This document shows positions 45,777-57,391 of a DNA stretch of 64,000 bases, piece by piece. The notes below the pieces were generated by a model. That model worked only from the letters and a program-made list of their open reading frames with translations, searched no databases and was not told the origin of the DNA. The DNA comes from Astropecten irregularis (Eukaryota > Echinodermata > Asteroidea > Paxillosida > Astropectinidae), in contig OZ020248.1 in the NCBI GenBank assembly GCA_963971285.1, positions 12,834,001 to 12,898,000 of the forward strand, given 5' to 3'. Position 1 is the first letter of the stretch, and every line of letters begins with the position of its first letter. A program made the position numbers and the translations under genes.

Positions 45777-46374
45777 GGGGCCAATTGTATAGAGCTGCTT
45801 AAAGGTAGTATCATACTTTGGTAAGACACCAAAACAGAAATGTTCACAGATTTACGTATAACTTACAGGGTTTGAAGATGGTGGTGGTAGTACGAGTAGA
45901 ACTTACCGTTAAAATGTTCCCGCCTCAAAACGGTGTATTTATCCAGAAATTAGTAAAACAACGACCGATAATCGTTTTGATCTTTTAAAAGATCAAAAAT
46001 AAAAGAGAAAAGACTGAAGAAATACTGTGGCCGTTTTTCACAGTTTGTTTTTCAAAAAGTGGGCACCGTATGGGACTGAAATTTTCACAGATGAATATTA
46101 CTGTATCGTCCTTGATATGTTTGCCCGTGAATCTGTATTTCTTTGACAAAAAAAAAGTATGATATTACCTTTAAGGACCACAACACTTGGTAAATATAAA
46201 TAATATCAGTATACCAGCCCAAAAACCTTCGCTCAGCAAACAATGACCGAATACAAGTCAAAAGCAGTAAACATCACATGAACGATTTGGCTGGTAATCC
46301 TGTTTGATCAAGGAAGACTTTTCATGGCTGAGCAAATGTTGTGCTTAAGCTGCAGCTCTATAAAATTGGCCCCC
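45777..46374 (-). repeat. MITE-C interrupted by MITE-A (copy B)
   Basis: GGGGCCAATTGTATAGAGCT, then the nested MITE-A, then the remainder of MITE-C to AATTGGCCCC. Confidence 0.8.
45799..46174 (+). repeat. MITE-A subfamily I with clean TTAA duplication
   Basis: TTAA-AGGTAGTATCATAC at the left and GTATGATATTACCT-TTAA at the right, inside MITE-C sequence GCTGC/TTAA. It gives the clearest view of the TTAA target-site duplication. The GATCTTTTAAAAGATC palindrome is intact. Confidence 0.85.
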
Positions 46375-46650
46375 GGATGAAAAGAAATAACATAACGCGC
46401 GCAAACATCTAGGTTCCCATCAAGTTATCATCATCATTGATGGTGAACATAGCTGACCTTTTGACAAGAATGTAGGTCCCGTTCATTTGGTTCACGGTTT
46501 CACCAACATGATATGGCCACAAAACAGCTGGGCCAGATACCTGAGCTGAGACGCATATGTGCCGTGGGATCACATAGGCCATGCAGCATATCTTAAACTC
46601 GTTTTACATTATTTACAACATATGTTATAATATGCTGTTATCACTCCATT

Positions 46651-46770
46651 AAAGGCAGCGATGATGATTTGCAAGGCCTCCAAAAATATTATTGACTTTG
46701 AGACAGAAAATAGACTCAACAGTTCGTAACAGTTTTTCAAGGAAATCATAGGGCCTAAGTGTCTTTTCCA
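46651..46770 (+). repeat. MITE-A subfamily III, truncated (copy B)
   Basis: Starts TTAAAGGCAGCGATGATGAT and GATTTGCAAGGCCTCC, then is cut by the roughly 470-bp deletion relative to copy A. Confidence 0.5.
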
Positions 46771-46954
46771 GCATTTCATAAGTGGGCCTAAACCTTATTT
46801 CTTTTCTTTCATTCAGAACACAATGCCCCGAGAATTTCATAATAAATACCATACAAACCACGTCCATTGTGTAACCGATGGCATCTCACCCTGGCACCAT
46901 TATGCTTTTAAAAGAAACTATTATTCAACGGTTTATCAAAAGCTTAACACTGTG

Positions 46955-47350
46955 ATTATTGTTCCACGGTACGGAATTGGTAACATACCATAGCAGAACA
47001 TTTTTCACAGATTTACGTATAACTTTCAGGGTGTGAAGATGGTACATGTAGAAACATAGGCCTACCGTTAAAACATTTCCGCCTGAAAACAAAATGAGTG
47101 AAATTGTGTCCTAAGTTATCCAGAAATTTGTAAAAACAAAGACCGAAAACAGGTTTTGATTTCGGGGTAAGATCAAAACCATTCTTTGTGTTGTAAAAGA
47201 AAAATTGAGTTGGGTTTTCGCTGTTTTCTCGTAACTCGGATGTCCCGTTGAGCTCAAATTTCCACAGGTTTAGTAACATTATTTCATGCACATACTGGAT
47301 CAGACATACGAGTGCTGTTCTAAGACCTAAACTAGTCCTCACATCTTTAA
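46955..47350 (+). repeat. MITE-A subfamily II (copy B)
   Basis: Counterpart of 28690-29050, with ATTGGTAACATACCATAGCA, CCGAAAACAGGTTTTGAT and CATCTTTAAATG. Confidence 0.6.
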
Positions 47351-47629
47351 ATGTGTAAACGATACAGCATTTGTTTGTGTTGTTTCAAAGAAGAAAGCCT
47401 ATACATTTCAATCATGTACTTTTCGAAACCAATGTCACAAAACTAACCCGTGGAACATTTCTCCAAGATCGTTCTTCATGTTTTCTAGAAAAGGCTCAAA
47501 TATAAAACCGTTTGAGCTTTAATTCTGTAGTGGCACGTGCACGTGTCATATTGTGCTAATTTTTTCATTTTTTATCAACTGGTGCGATTTGTTAAAGTTT
47601 TCAAATTTGACTTTGATTAATTCACCCGA

Positions 47630-47770
47630 CTGAAATGGCCTCCGAAACACATAGGTAAAAATAATAATACCTAACCAAATTACAAGAAAAGCACAAGAGT
47701 ATACGTTCTTGCACGGGCTTGTTGTTGCTGGTGATATTTTGGCACTACCTCCATTTCAGCCAGTGGCCCG
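47630..47770 (-). pseudogene. repeated putative C-terminal exon, copy B2 (frameshifted)
   Basis: Counterpart of 29271-29440. It keeps EMEVV and the Gln run, but loses bases around the APCKNVGLY position, so the frame breaks there. The downstream TYVF...SGE-stop codons are still present. Confidence 0.4.
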
Positions 47771-48744
47771 TGAAAAAAAAAAAAAAAAATCAAAGTTTTT
47801 TCCCCGAACAGAATTGCAGAATACATTAAAAGAAATATAAGTTATATTGTATAGTTGTACAAACTTTGTAAACAGTAGGCCAGGCCTAATCCTTCACGCA
47901 AAAACTGAACTGTACTCGACTATAGGCATATACTGTACTCTATTAAAATATCCAAAGTGTGGCAAGGAATAATAAGAGGGTCAGTCGATTACATAATATG
48001 TTTGAGCTCCCCCCTCCCCAGCCAGGGATCTGGAAACTTGCCAACTTCGTTGTAAACACCCGGTTGTATAGTAATCCCAGGAAAAAAGGAAAACACTAAT
48101 AAAAGGCTGTAAAGAGTGTCACGTGAAGGACAATTCAGCGCCCGTGTTTTTCTATTTTTACGAAACAGATCTGATCGGAATTCAGCAAAACATAAAGAAA
48201 ACAGGCTGTAAACAAAATGGAGGAAAGCTAATAATAGCAGAAACAGATGACACATCAAAACGAAAGTTATAGGCCCATACATTTTGAAAAATGGTATTTG
48301 GGGGAAAGATACTGTTATCAAAACAAATTGAGAAGTATTTGGTTTTATAGATGTTTTTTCCGTCCCAATTTATATAGTTGGAATTCTCACACGGTACTGA
48401 AACTGGGTTACGGGTCAGTGTTTATTCTGTGTTAAGGTAATAAAGTGCGGGATATCTTTTCATATAGGCCTTAATCTTTCCACAAATTTAAAGGTACTCT
48501 ACTCACTAGCTGTATGATAATATTAAATGATTGGTTGCGGGGATTTTATTCTGCAAGGCATCTACGATTGTTTTTTTCAGGAAATAACAAACGATTCGGC
48601 GCTTCGCCGAATATTCAGGAGAATTCCCCCAATTGAAGTTTTCAAATCCTCAATGAAACAAAATCTTGATCCCAAAAGTGAATCCCCCATTTCGGTAAAT
48701 TCAACTTCCACGATGAACTAGACTATATCTCAAGTTATTCTTTA

Positions 48745-49119
48745 AAGGTATAGGCCTAATACATGATTGGTAACCGTCACAGAACAGCACCCGGCCACAC
48801 TTCGTCAGATCCAGCATGTCCACGAAATAAAAAGCCTGTGAAAAATTGAGCTCAATCGGACATCTGAGTCACGAGAAAATAGCGAAAACCCGACGCAATT
48901 TTTCTTATAAAATATAAAGAATGGTTTTGATCTTACCCCGTGATCAAAACTGTTTTCCGTCTTTGTTTTACTGGTTAAATACACAATTTCGGGCGGAAAT
49001 ATTTTACTGGTAAATTCTACCAGCACCATCTTCAAACCCTGAATTTCCTGAAAGTTATGCGTAAATCTGTGAACATTTCTGTTTGGGTATGTTACCCATC
49101 CTGTACTGATCCTTTAACC
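48745..49119 (-). repeat. MITE-A subfamily II, full length
   Basis: TTTAAAGGTATAGGCCTAAT at the left and GTACTGATCCTTTAA at the right, with the centre TTGATCTTACCCCGTGATCA. It lies just beyond the end of the duplicated segment. Confidence 0.65.
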
Positions 49120-49710
49120 GTGGTCAAACGCTCACTCTATCATGTTTACTGCCGTGCATTAGTTTACACACGATCCGGACTTGTTTGCCTTGGTTATAGC
49201 GCGCATAGCAGATAAGGCGAGGTCAAAATACATAACCGGTTAAAAAAACATCGAAAAACAGCGACAAACTTTCCCATAAAACATCCGAACAGTTAAAAAA
49301 AAATATGGCATATAGGCCTGGCAATTTCTGGTACTATTTCTTTTTCTATATTACATTATCAAAATATTCAAGAAGTGGGTCGGTTGAAATCTACCCTTTT
49401 CACCCCCGAAAAATATTTGGAGAAAAGAAAAAAAAACGACTTTACAAAAGAAAGAGTGAAAATCGTGACGGGAGAAAGTGATCGAAACTTGGCGGTCACA
49501 GAACCAGTACGGTGCATGCATGGGACGATGATGACTATTAAACAACATTTAACCAACGAACATGAACTCGTAAAACTGCACGTAGGCCACTATTTAATAT
49601 GTTTACCCTCAAAATATTAGGCTTAACCGGCGAAGTGTGAAGGCTAAAATCATTATTGCTGCGCTGGAGGACACAGGCTGGGTCTCACACAAACATTCAC
49701 ATAATCAGCT
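49120..49710. other. no gene seen
   Basis: Short ORFs only (49375-49620 is the longest). No repeat recognised. Confidence 0.4.
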
Positions 49711-50325
49711 GGGGCCAATTTCATAGAGCTGCTTAAAGGTACAATACATGATTGGTAAAGGTCACATGACTGCACTCATACTTTGTCTGATCAAACATGT
49801 ACATGAAATAATAAATAAACCTGTGAAAATTTGAGCTCAATCGGACATCTGAGTCACGAGAAAATAGCGAAAACCCGACTCGATTTTTCTTATAAAACAT
49901 GACGAATAGTTTACTTTATGTTTGTTCCAAAAATCGTTCGGACGAACGATCTTTGGAAAAGACACTAAATCTTGATTTGCTCGAAAAACCCAGCATTTGA
50001 TGAACCAAGATTTCCCACGGTGATTGTTGGCACTGTTTACGAACTGTTGAGTCAATTTTCTGTCTCAAACTCAATAATTCTTTTTTGAAGGCCTTGCAAA
50101 TCATATATGCTCCCTTTTAAGCACAGAAGTTGAAAAGTCTTCCTCGATCAAACGGGATAACCAATCCAATTTCCATGTGATATTCACTGTTTTTGACTTG
50201 TATTCGGCCATTGTTTGCTGAGCATAACATTCACAAGGAGGTTTGATTGGCATACTGATTTTATTCACCAAGTTTTTTGGTGATTAAGCAAATTTGGGCC
50301 GGTGAACTCTATGAAAATTGGCCCC
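49711..50325 (+). repeat. MITE-C interrupted by a chimeric TTAA-flanked element
   Basis: MITE-C runs from GGGGCCAATTTCATAGAGCT to GAAAATTGGCCCC. It is split at its TTAA by an insert of about 385 bp (49735-50118). The insert's left arm matches MITE-A subfamily II (reversed) and its right arm matches subfamily III. The arms meet at a palindrome, ATCGTTCGGACGAACGAT, at 49933-49950. Confidence 0.7.
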
Positions 50326-50529
50326 GCTCACTGTTTGAAAATAATAAGTTCATGTCCAGTTAATGGAATTATGAAATTATTTTGAAGCGGGAACATTTAA
50401 TGAAAAATAAACATTCATACGAGGGTGTCCACCACTAAAAAATTATTTACACGAATCAAAAATCATAATTTGGAATGGACTATGTTCTCTTTTGTATAAT
50501 ATGCGTTCGAGACACTTCCTATAAGCAAC

Positions 50530-51455
50530 ATTAACTGTGTAACCATGGGAAACAATGGAAGGTGGTAGCCAAAGTTAACTGCGTAGCCATGGGAACCAAT
50601 GCCAGACTGCAATAACCATGGGAACCAATGTCACTGACTGCATGGGAACCAATGTCAGACTGCATAACCATGGAAACCAATGCCTGTATAACCATGGGAA
50701 CCAATGGCAGACTGCATAACCATGGGAACCAATGGCAGACTGCAGAACCATGGGAACCAATGTCAGACTGCATAACCATGGGAACCAGTGCCAGACTGCA
50801 GAACCATGGGAACCAATGTCAGACTGCAGAACCATGGGAACCAATGTCAGACTGCATAACCATGGGAACCAATGACAGACTGCATAACCATGGGAACCAA
50901 TGTCAGACTGCATAACCATGGGAACCAATGTCAGACTGCATAACCATGGAAACCAATGCCTGTATAACCATGGGAACCAATGTCAGACTGCATAACCATG
51001 GGAACCAATGTCAGACTGCATAACCATGGAAACCAATGTCAGACTGCATAACCATGGGAACCAATGTCAGACTGCATAACCATGGAAACCAATGCCTGTA
51101 TAACCATGGGAACCAATGTCAGACTGCATAACCATGGGAACCAATGGCAGACTGCATAACCATGGGAACCAATGTCAGACTGCATAACCATGGGAACCAA
51201 TGACAGACTGCATAACCATGGGAACCAATGTCAGACTGCATCACCATGGGAACCAATGTCAGACTGCAGAACCATGGGAACCAATGACAGACTGCATAAC
51301 CATGGGAACCAATGTCAGACTGCATAACCATGGGAACAAATGTCAAGAATGTATAACCATGCAAACCAATGTTAACTGTATAACCATGGGAACCAATGTT
51401 ACAGACTGCATACTGGAAACCAATGTCGGAATGCATAACCATGGGAACGAATGCT
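50530..51455. repeat. 28-bp minisatellite, about 32 units
   Basis: Unit ATAACCATGGGAACCAATGT plus CAGACTGC, each with a CCATGG palindrome. A variant with GCCTGTATAACC recurs at about 50672, 50950 and 51086, which suggests expansion of multi-unit blocks. Long ORFs on both strands arise because the array lacks stops in some frames; they are not genes. Confidence 0.95.
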
Positions 51456-52883
51456 AATGGTAAACAATGTTATCTGCGTATTCATGGAAAGCAAAACGTT
51501 TAAGTTGCTAACATCACCACACCCAACCTCGGTAACCAGAACGACATTGTATTGCAGTTCAAGAGAAACTCGAAGTTTCATTGCCAGGCTATAATAGGAA
51601 ATGTACACGATATTTAATTTAGCTTTATTTTTCCATCGTGTTTTATTTCCAAGAAGCGCTCCAAAGAAAAAGAAATACCGATCCTCTAAACAAAATGGAA
51701 AGGGAAAGATGAAACTGCAATATGCTCCCACACTACCACAAGACCAGCTGGAATTTCAGGGGTTAAATCTCTAGATCTGTACAGCGCTCCAACCATAGTG
51801 AAAACTATACCAGCATGTAAACAGTGATTACTACTGGGGTTTCTAAATAAATTCCGGTTTTTTCTCTCTTTTCATTCTTGGTATTGTACCTTTATACAGA
51901 ACCCTGGCAAAGTCCTTGATAAAAGTCCTTGATACTATAATACACTACGGCATGCAGGTATAATAAGCGAGAGCCCGGTCCCAAGGTCGGCCGTGTTTTG
52001 GTTGGGATTTCCCGGGGACTTGTTGCAGTGTTCACTGCGTGAGAACGCACGTCATTTCTTTTCACTCGATTTTTTTCTTCTTCATCCTAGTCGTAAAGGT
52101 GATTGACAGGACCTGTTGACTGTTGTTGTTGATGTTGTTGTTGATGTAAAAACCCACGCACGCTGCATTGATGCAATCCCATGATGTTGACGATCTGGTT
52201 GGTGTATCTCGTGATTTCTGGGACATGGAGGCGGTAGGGTCTTGATGATTCACGTACAGTACGGGGGACTCATGGGGTAATTTGTGGCCGGGGATTGAGG
52301 GGTGATTAAAGGGTAGTTTGTAGGGTCGTTCTTGCAATGTTTTATACCGTTCACGTAGGCCTACATCAACTATAATTCCCTCGTCGACAATCGACACACC
52401 ATCGTCGACAGTCGACACATCATTCTCGACTGTCCACACATCCTCGACTACCGATGTGGGAATTGCTCCCAGCACAAAACACTGAAAACAGCCCTACTCG
52501 CAAATGAGTAGGGCTTTTTTACCATCATGAGCCGTCATCGTAGGTTTCACTCTGAGATGCATGGCAGCAATACGACGTCAATGTACCATGTCTACGAGAC
52601 AAGAACGTGCAAATCAAATCCGTGAAAAGATGGTCTCTAAAACAGCGCCCTCACTACAGACCAATACAGACCAATAATGATATAAAGCCTTTCCAGTAAA
52701 TTGGGCGAAAAATTGCCGGACCAGTTTCACAAAAACACTTTTCCTTAAAAATAAGGACGATGAAAAACATGGTCCTATAAACAGAGTCCAGTATTTCAGG
52801 TCAACAGAATACTTAACTAACAAAAATGGTCTGAGTCATTATATTGTGACAAGTCGGACATAAGTTGATGTAGTATAAAAATA
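51456..52883. other. no gene seen
   Basis: Contains a (GTTGTT/GAT) microsatellite at about 52115-52150 and a short TCGAC-rich repeat at 52380-52455. The 137-codon minus ORF at 52062-52475 is built largely from these. Confidence 0.4.
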
Positions 52884-53012
52884 AGGTGCTTTCGTTTAGC
52901 TAACACGGGTCGGCCCTTTTTTGGAATGGTCGCGCTATACTGCACACAACAAGCGAGAGAATGGGGACGAGGTTGACTTGTGTCGACCCGGGGGAGCTAA
53001 ACGAATGCACCT
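52884..53012. repeat. MITE-F, 129 bp
   Basis: GGTGCTTTCGTTTAGCTAAC and GAGCTAAACGAATGCACC oppose each other, followed inward by CGGGTCGGC and GTCGACCCG. A diverged relative is at 28384-28500. Confidence 0.7.
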
Positions 53013-53667
53013 CATGTGTACCACAACAATGGCGTCAATATATGACGCCCTCCATCGGCAAAAAATATGGACGCGGGCAATTATTGCATTTTTCATTGAT
53101 GACCACTCCCATTCAATCAGGACACTCACGATCTCTTTATCAAATTTCATATTTCAGATTTCATTAAATTGTTGATGTTTCTTAAACACCGAGCCAAAAT
53201 GGGACATTAAGTTCTCTTCCTTGCTCCATGGGTCTTCGTAGGACGATTTCCCGACATGGTGTAGGACTATTCTCCATGGATAGTTCTTGCGGTTTTGTGG
53301 CACGCGTAACCAGACCGCCAAAACATTTTGTCAGTCACCACGCTCAATTGCCTGCCCGTTCTTGCGGTTTTTTAGGGGGGGGGGGGGGGCATGCCGACAT
53401 TTGCTACTGTAATTACACTTGACCCGGGAAAGCTGTTAGGTAAACTGCTGTTGATCAAATTAAGAACTTGATGTTATATACCCAAATTGCGCTTGAGGGG
53501 GCAGCCTGAAATTGAGACTAATTGGCCGTGATCTGTTGCGTTTTGTCCGGTGGACCAGGAGGGATTTTTGTCCGGAGCTGAGTTGAGCTGCGACTGGGAG
53601 GATTTTGCTGTTTTGCCCGGGGAGTTGTGGGGTCAAACGGTCAATAGGCGGCAATCACCGACACTGA
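53013..53667. other. no gene seen; G15 tract near 53376
   Basis: Short ORFs only. The homopolymer may be length-variable or misassembled. Confidence 0.4.
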
Positions 53668-53672
53668 CCATG

Positions 53673-55003
53673 GGTATGTTCACACGAGCTGCTAACTTCG
53701 CTGCTAACTTCGCTGCTAAAATATCACAGCGGGGGTTCGGTCGTAAAAGCAACTTTAGCTAAAAATCACCGAGCGTTCACACGCTAAATTCACAACTGCT
53801 AACTGCACAATCAGCGTGTGCAGAGGTCACGAAACCATTACGTCATTGGTTATAACATCGCTGATCTATCCCGGCTACTTCCGGTAGTTGTTTGAGAAGA
53901 AAGAAAACCACGTAAACTCCGCGAAAACAACAGCGAACAATAGCTATAAATTATGCAAAAACGACAGCGAAATGTTACAAATACGATAGCGAAAATGACA
54001 TACTCTGATTTAGCCGTAATGCCCACTCTGTCCGCGGCCAAGAATTGCCGTGTGCCCCTTTCTTTTCGTCCGTGGTGTCCCACTTAATTTGAGTTTCTCG
54101 CTGCAAAATATGTACTGACTGAACATCGGCCGCCGATCCACGGCCACGTGCGTGGTAGCGAGCGCTATGACTGCACTTGACTGTGGAAATTTCGAGATGC
54201 CGTGCTGACTTCACTGTGTAGTTTGCACGTGGTGTACGTGAAGGGTTGTGCGATCGTCGTCGCTTTCAGAAGACTTTTGCACGATATAAAAATTATTGTT
54301 TTAGATCAAGTATATGGAAATTGTAGCTACTTGGCCAAAAGGACAAAATACCCGACTGAAATTCAAGTAGGTTTTACTTGATCAGGAAAATGCAATTTAC
54401 GATGATTTGAAGGACGGTCAGAATATTTTTACGGAGATCTCGCAAATAACAATGCCGTATACATCGTGTACACCGTCACGGTGTTTTTGGAATCCGCCTT
54501 TCCGTCATTAAAATAAATGGCCTCGTCGGCCCATGCTTTTGGCCCCAGTTCCCCTAACATGTACACATACTTGAGGCCAAAGTGCCCTAAAATCATTGAA
54601 ATTTGATGTCAGCAAGGACCGAAGAAATGACAGCTACACGAACATTAGTATTATTCACGCACGTACATGTGACAGTGTATAGTTGTATACCACCATGGCA
54701 CAACGTGCGTGAGAGGTCGGCAATACACATCGAGCGGAAGTCATGTTTTCTCTAGCAGGTCAGTTGCGTTCATACGGAAAATTACAGTTAGCAGCGCTGC
54801 TAAAGTATCACATTTCACTGCTAACTCGGAGGAAGCGAAGTTAACTTCACAAATTTCTGCTGTTAACTTTCGGACTTAGCAGCGAAGTTAGCAGCGAAGT
54901 TGACAGCGAAGTTAGCTAAAATTGCGTTCCAACGGCCACAATTTTTCGCTGCTAACTTAGCAGCGAAGTTAGCAGCGAAGTTAGCAGCTCGTGTGAACAT
55001 GCC
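53673..55003. mobile_element. 1.33-kb non-autonomous TIR transposon with 5-bp target duplication
   Basis: 47-bp terminal inverted repeats (53673-53719 and 54957-55003) with one mismatch, starting GGTATGTTCACACGAG and GGCATGTTCACACGAG. Both are flanked by CCATG (53668-53672 and 55004-55008). The motif GCTAACTTCGCT is repeated inside the ends and again at about 54815-54950, like subterminal transposase-binding repeats. No transposase ORF. Superfamily not assigned. Confidence 0.88.
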
Positions 55004-55149
55004 CCATGTGGGAAACAAAATTGCGCTCTAAAGGCAGGTTCACATTGTGTATAATGCATAATTAAACGCTGGCTGGTACACTGGGTCATTCATAATTGAG
55101 GCCTATGTTTTGTGCATAGATTTCACATTTGATTGTTTAGCAGGTAGGC

Positions 55150-55402
55150 CAACATTTTCGTTAACAACTTCGGTAACATGTTGCCCAGATACGTTGTTGA
55201 AGAAAATGCTCAGTGTACACAGAGCAAAACGAATTGGGTAACATGCCGCAGCAACATCTCGGTAACATGCATTGGCCAAAATGTTGCTTTAGCTTACACA
55301 GGGCCTAAACTCGTGTTGCTCAAGTGTGTTGCACAAACTTCTGGGCAACATGTTCCCGAAATGTTGCCGAAAATGTTGACAGTGTTAAGGCCCCTATACT
55401 CT
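55150..55402. repeat. MITE-D copy
   Basis: GGTAACATGTTGCCCAGATA through GCCGAAAATGTTGACAGTGT. Termini eroded. Confidence 0.65.
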
Positions 55403-57240
55403 GCTCAGTATCCTCGTAATCTGCACACAATTCCTGCAGAATGATGACGTTGTCAAGGTTTTCGTGATTGCAACAATAATTTCCCGAAGATCTAATTGCA
55501 ACTCAGGAACGAATTATACTGGTCTATTATATTAGGATTCTTTCAGGCCCACCTCTCAAGTTCGCCAAGAAGAGTTATTCGCATCAACAATCATGGTTCA
55601 CACAATGCACCATAAACTTCCCATCACATTACTGAACTTTTTGTTACTATTTATTTATGTTTCGATGCGGAACAAAAATAAACACCGCAAATCAAAAACT
55701 GCCACATTTGGGAAGTCTTGCGAGTGTTTTTTCCCTTGTTGTGTTAGGGTTTTTTTCCGACAGTTGACGAAAAAGTCGACAAACTAACATACAGTGTAGT
55801 TGTTTATTTATTTCTTGTTTACCCTGGGTTTACCTGCTCAGAGAAATACACAGAAGGTTCCCAGCAAGTTACACAAGTTACCGTTCGGCAATCCGATTTG
55901 TTTTTTTTTGTACATCGACCGTAGGATAACTTTTTAAACAGCTGCTAGACAAGAATGCCTATAAAGAAAAAGACCTCTGTGTGTGAAATGAATATGAGAA
56001 CGTTAAGCTTTCGCCAAACCAACTTGGAGGCAAAGTCTAGGGCCTACACTACACAAAAAGGTTGGGATAATGTGACCAAGTGGTCCCACTCTCAGTTTGT
56101 ATAATGGTGCATCCAACTCAACATGACCGTGGTTGGACATGTTTAAATGTCTCCCTAATGACCAATGTCTCTCCCATTAATGTTCACTTTCAGACGGTAA
56201 TCTGTCTACATAATATGCAAATTAAAACAGTAATTGTAATGATTCGCACAGGGAGACCGTCTACAACCTTGTCGAATGACTCCTAAAAAATGTTGTGTAC
56301 ATCAAAGACATACAAATGCGCTGCCAGCACCTGCATCATGAAAGTTATAAGAGCTAGTCAGGCAATATCGGGGCAACAACAACAAACTATAACTGTAGCC
56401 TTGCTCCAACCAGGGAGCTATAAAGTTTACAGCTCCATGGTCCAACAATGGAGCTCCGATCCCTGGGGACTGCTTGTAACCTTTACCAAGCTGACGAAAT
56501 GGACATTTTAACGAGCGTGCAGGGAACGAAGGAGGTGCTGTTTCAAGGACGTTGAACTTGAGCTGAGTAGGCCAACACAAAAGGTCCTGAATACACAAAC
56601 AATGCAGGACATATAGCTGGTGACGACAGTCAGGTCAAGCTGGTCCATCAAGGGGTATATAAAACACCCTCCATGAGCACACCAAGGAATCAGTTTGATG
56701 GGCGGGAACACAGATTGACAGCCAGTGGTGCTGCTCTAGCCTTCAACCTGAGCCAACCTCAAGAGAAAAACAAGAATGAGGCTTTACACGGCTGTCACTT
56801 GCAAGCAGGGGAGACAGGGGGCTTTGCAAAAAAAGTCCCCTTGTCTCACAGCTCATGGTTATAAAGGTGTTTATATACCTATGCAAGTATAGTAGACAAC
56901 CCTTGGACAATAATTATTTACTAACAAAGCCCATGATTAAACAGGCAAGGTTGAAGACAGAACCCTAACCCTCTGCACCTATCACACAAAACAAGAGCCG
57001 CTTACCACACATTACCACAGTTTCCACAGGGAACTGGTTCATAAACCATGTATTACCACAAAAAAAACACACTCATGGTGGTGTATTGTGGTATTCGGAA
57101 CACCACAATAATTACCCCCACGGAAAAAAACATAGTGTTGTAAACTGTGGTATGCGGGTAGATGGGTTACGGGTAAGGTAGAGACTGAGGTATCATGATG
57201 ACAAGTATGTAAGGCCTATGTCAGAAGAACACAATCACAT
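55403..57240. other. no gene seen
   Basis: Short ORFs without domains. A weak palindrome built from TACCACA motifs lies at about 57003-57160. Confidence 0.4.
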
Positions 57241-57391
57241 AGTCTATTTCATGAAGCCCTACAATGACATCAATCGTAACTTACGTAAGTTACGACGGAT
57301 TACCCATCCTATTTTATATACGAAGGGCTGCAATGCATCATAAGTCCTACGATTGATAGTAAGTTACAATGACTTTGGTGACATTGACCCC
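57241..57391 (-). repeat. MITE-B, diverged
   Basis: TTTCATGAAGCCCTAC, GCAATGCATCATAAGTCCTA, and TTTGGTGACATTGACCCC at the right. Confidence 0.65.

Larger units (their letters stand above)
32575..48505. other. duplicated segment, copy B (about 15.9 kb)
   Basis: Co-linear counterpart of 16160-30140. Differences seen: a 2.2-kb LINE insertion, 10 instead of 16 units of the 15-bp array, a longer MITE-D, an extra block of about 90 bp near 45432-45525, loss of about 470 bp opposite 28028-28502, and many small indels and substitutions. Confidence 0.9.

Noticed and set aside
50530..51455. CRISPR-like array
   Set aside because: Repeats are contiguous without unique spacers and the DNA is eukaryotic in character.
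50531..51457. Long repetitive ORFs on both strands over the 28-bp array
   Set aside because: The unit length is not a multiple of three, the frames drift, and there is no start context or domain.
57003..57160. TACCACA-type palindrome as another MITE
   Set aside because: Only a few short motifs oppose each other, no clear ends or target duplication, and no second copy in the window.
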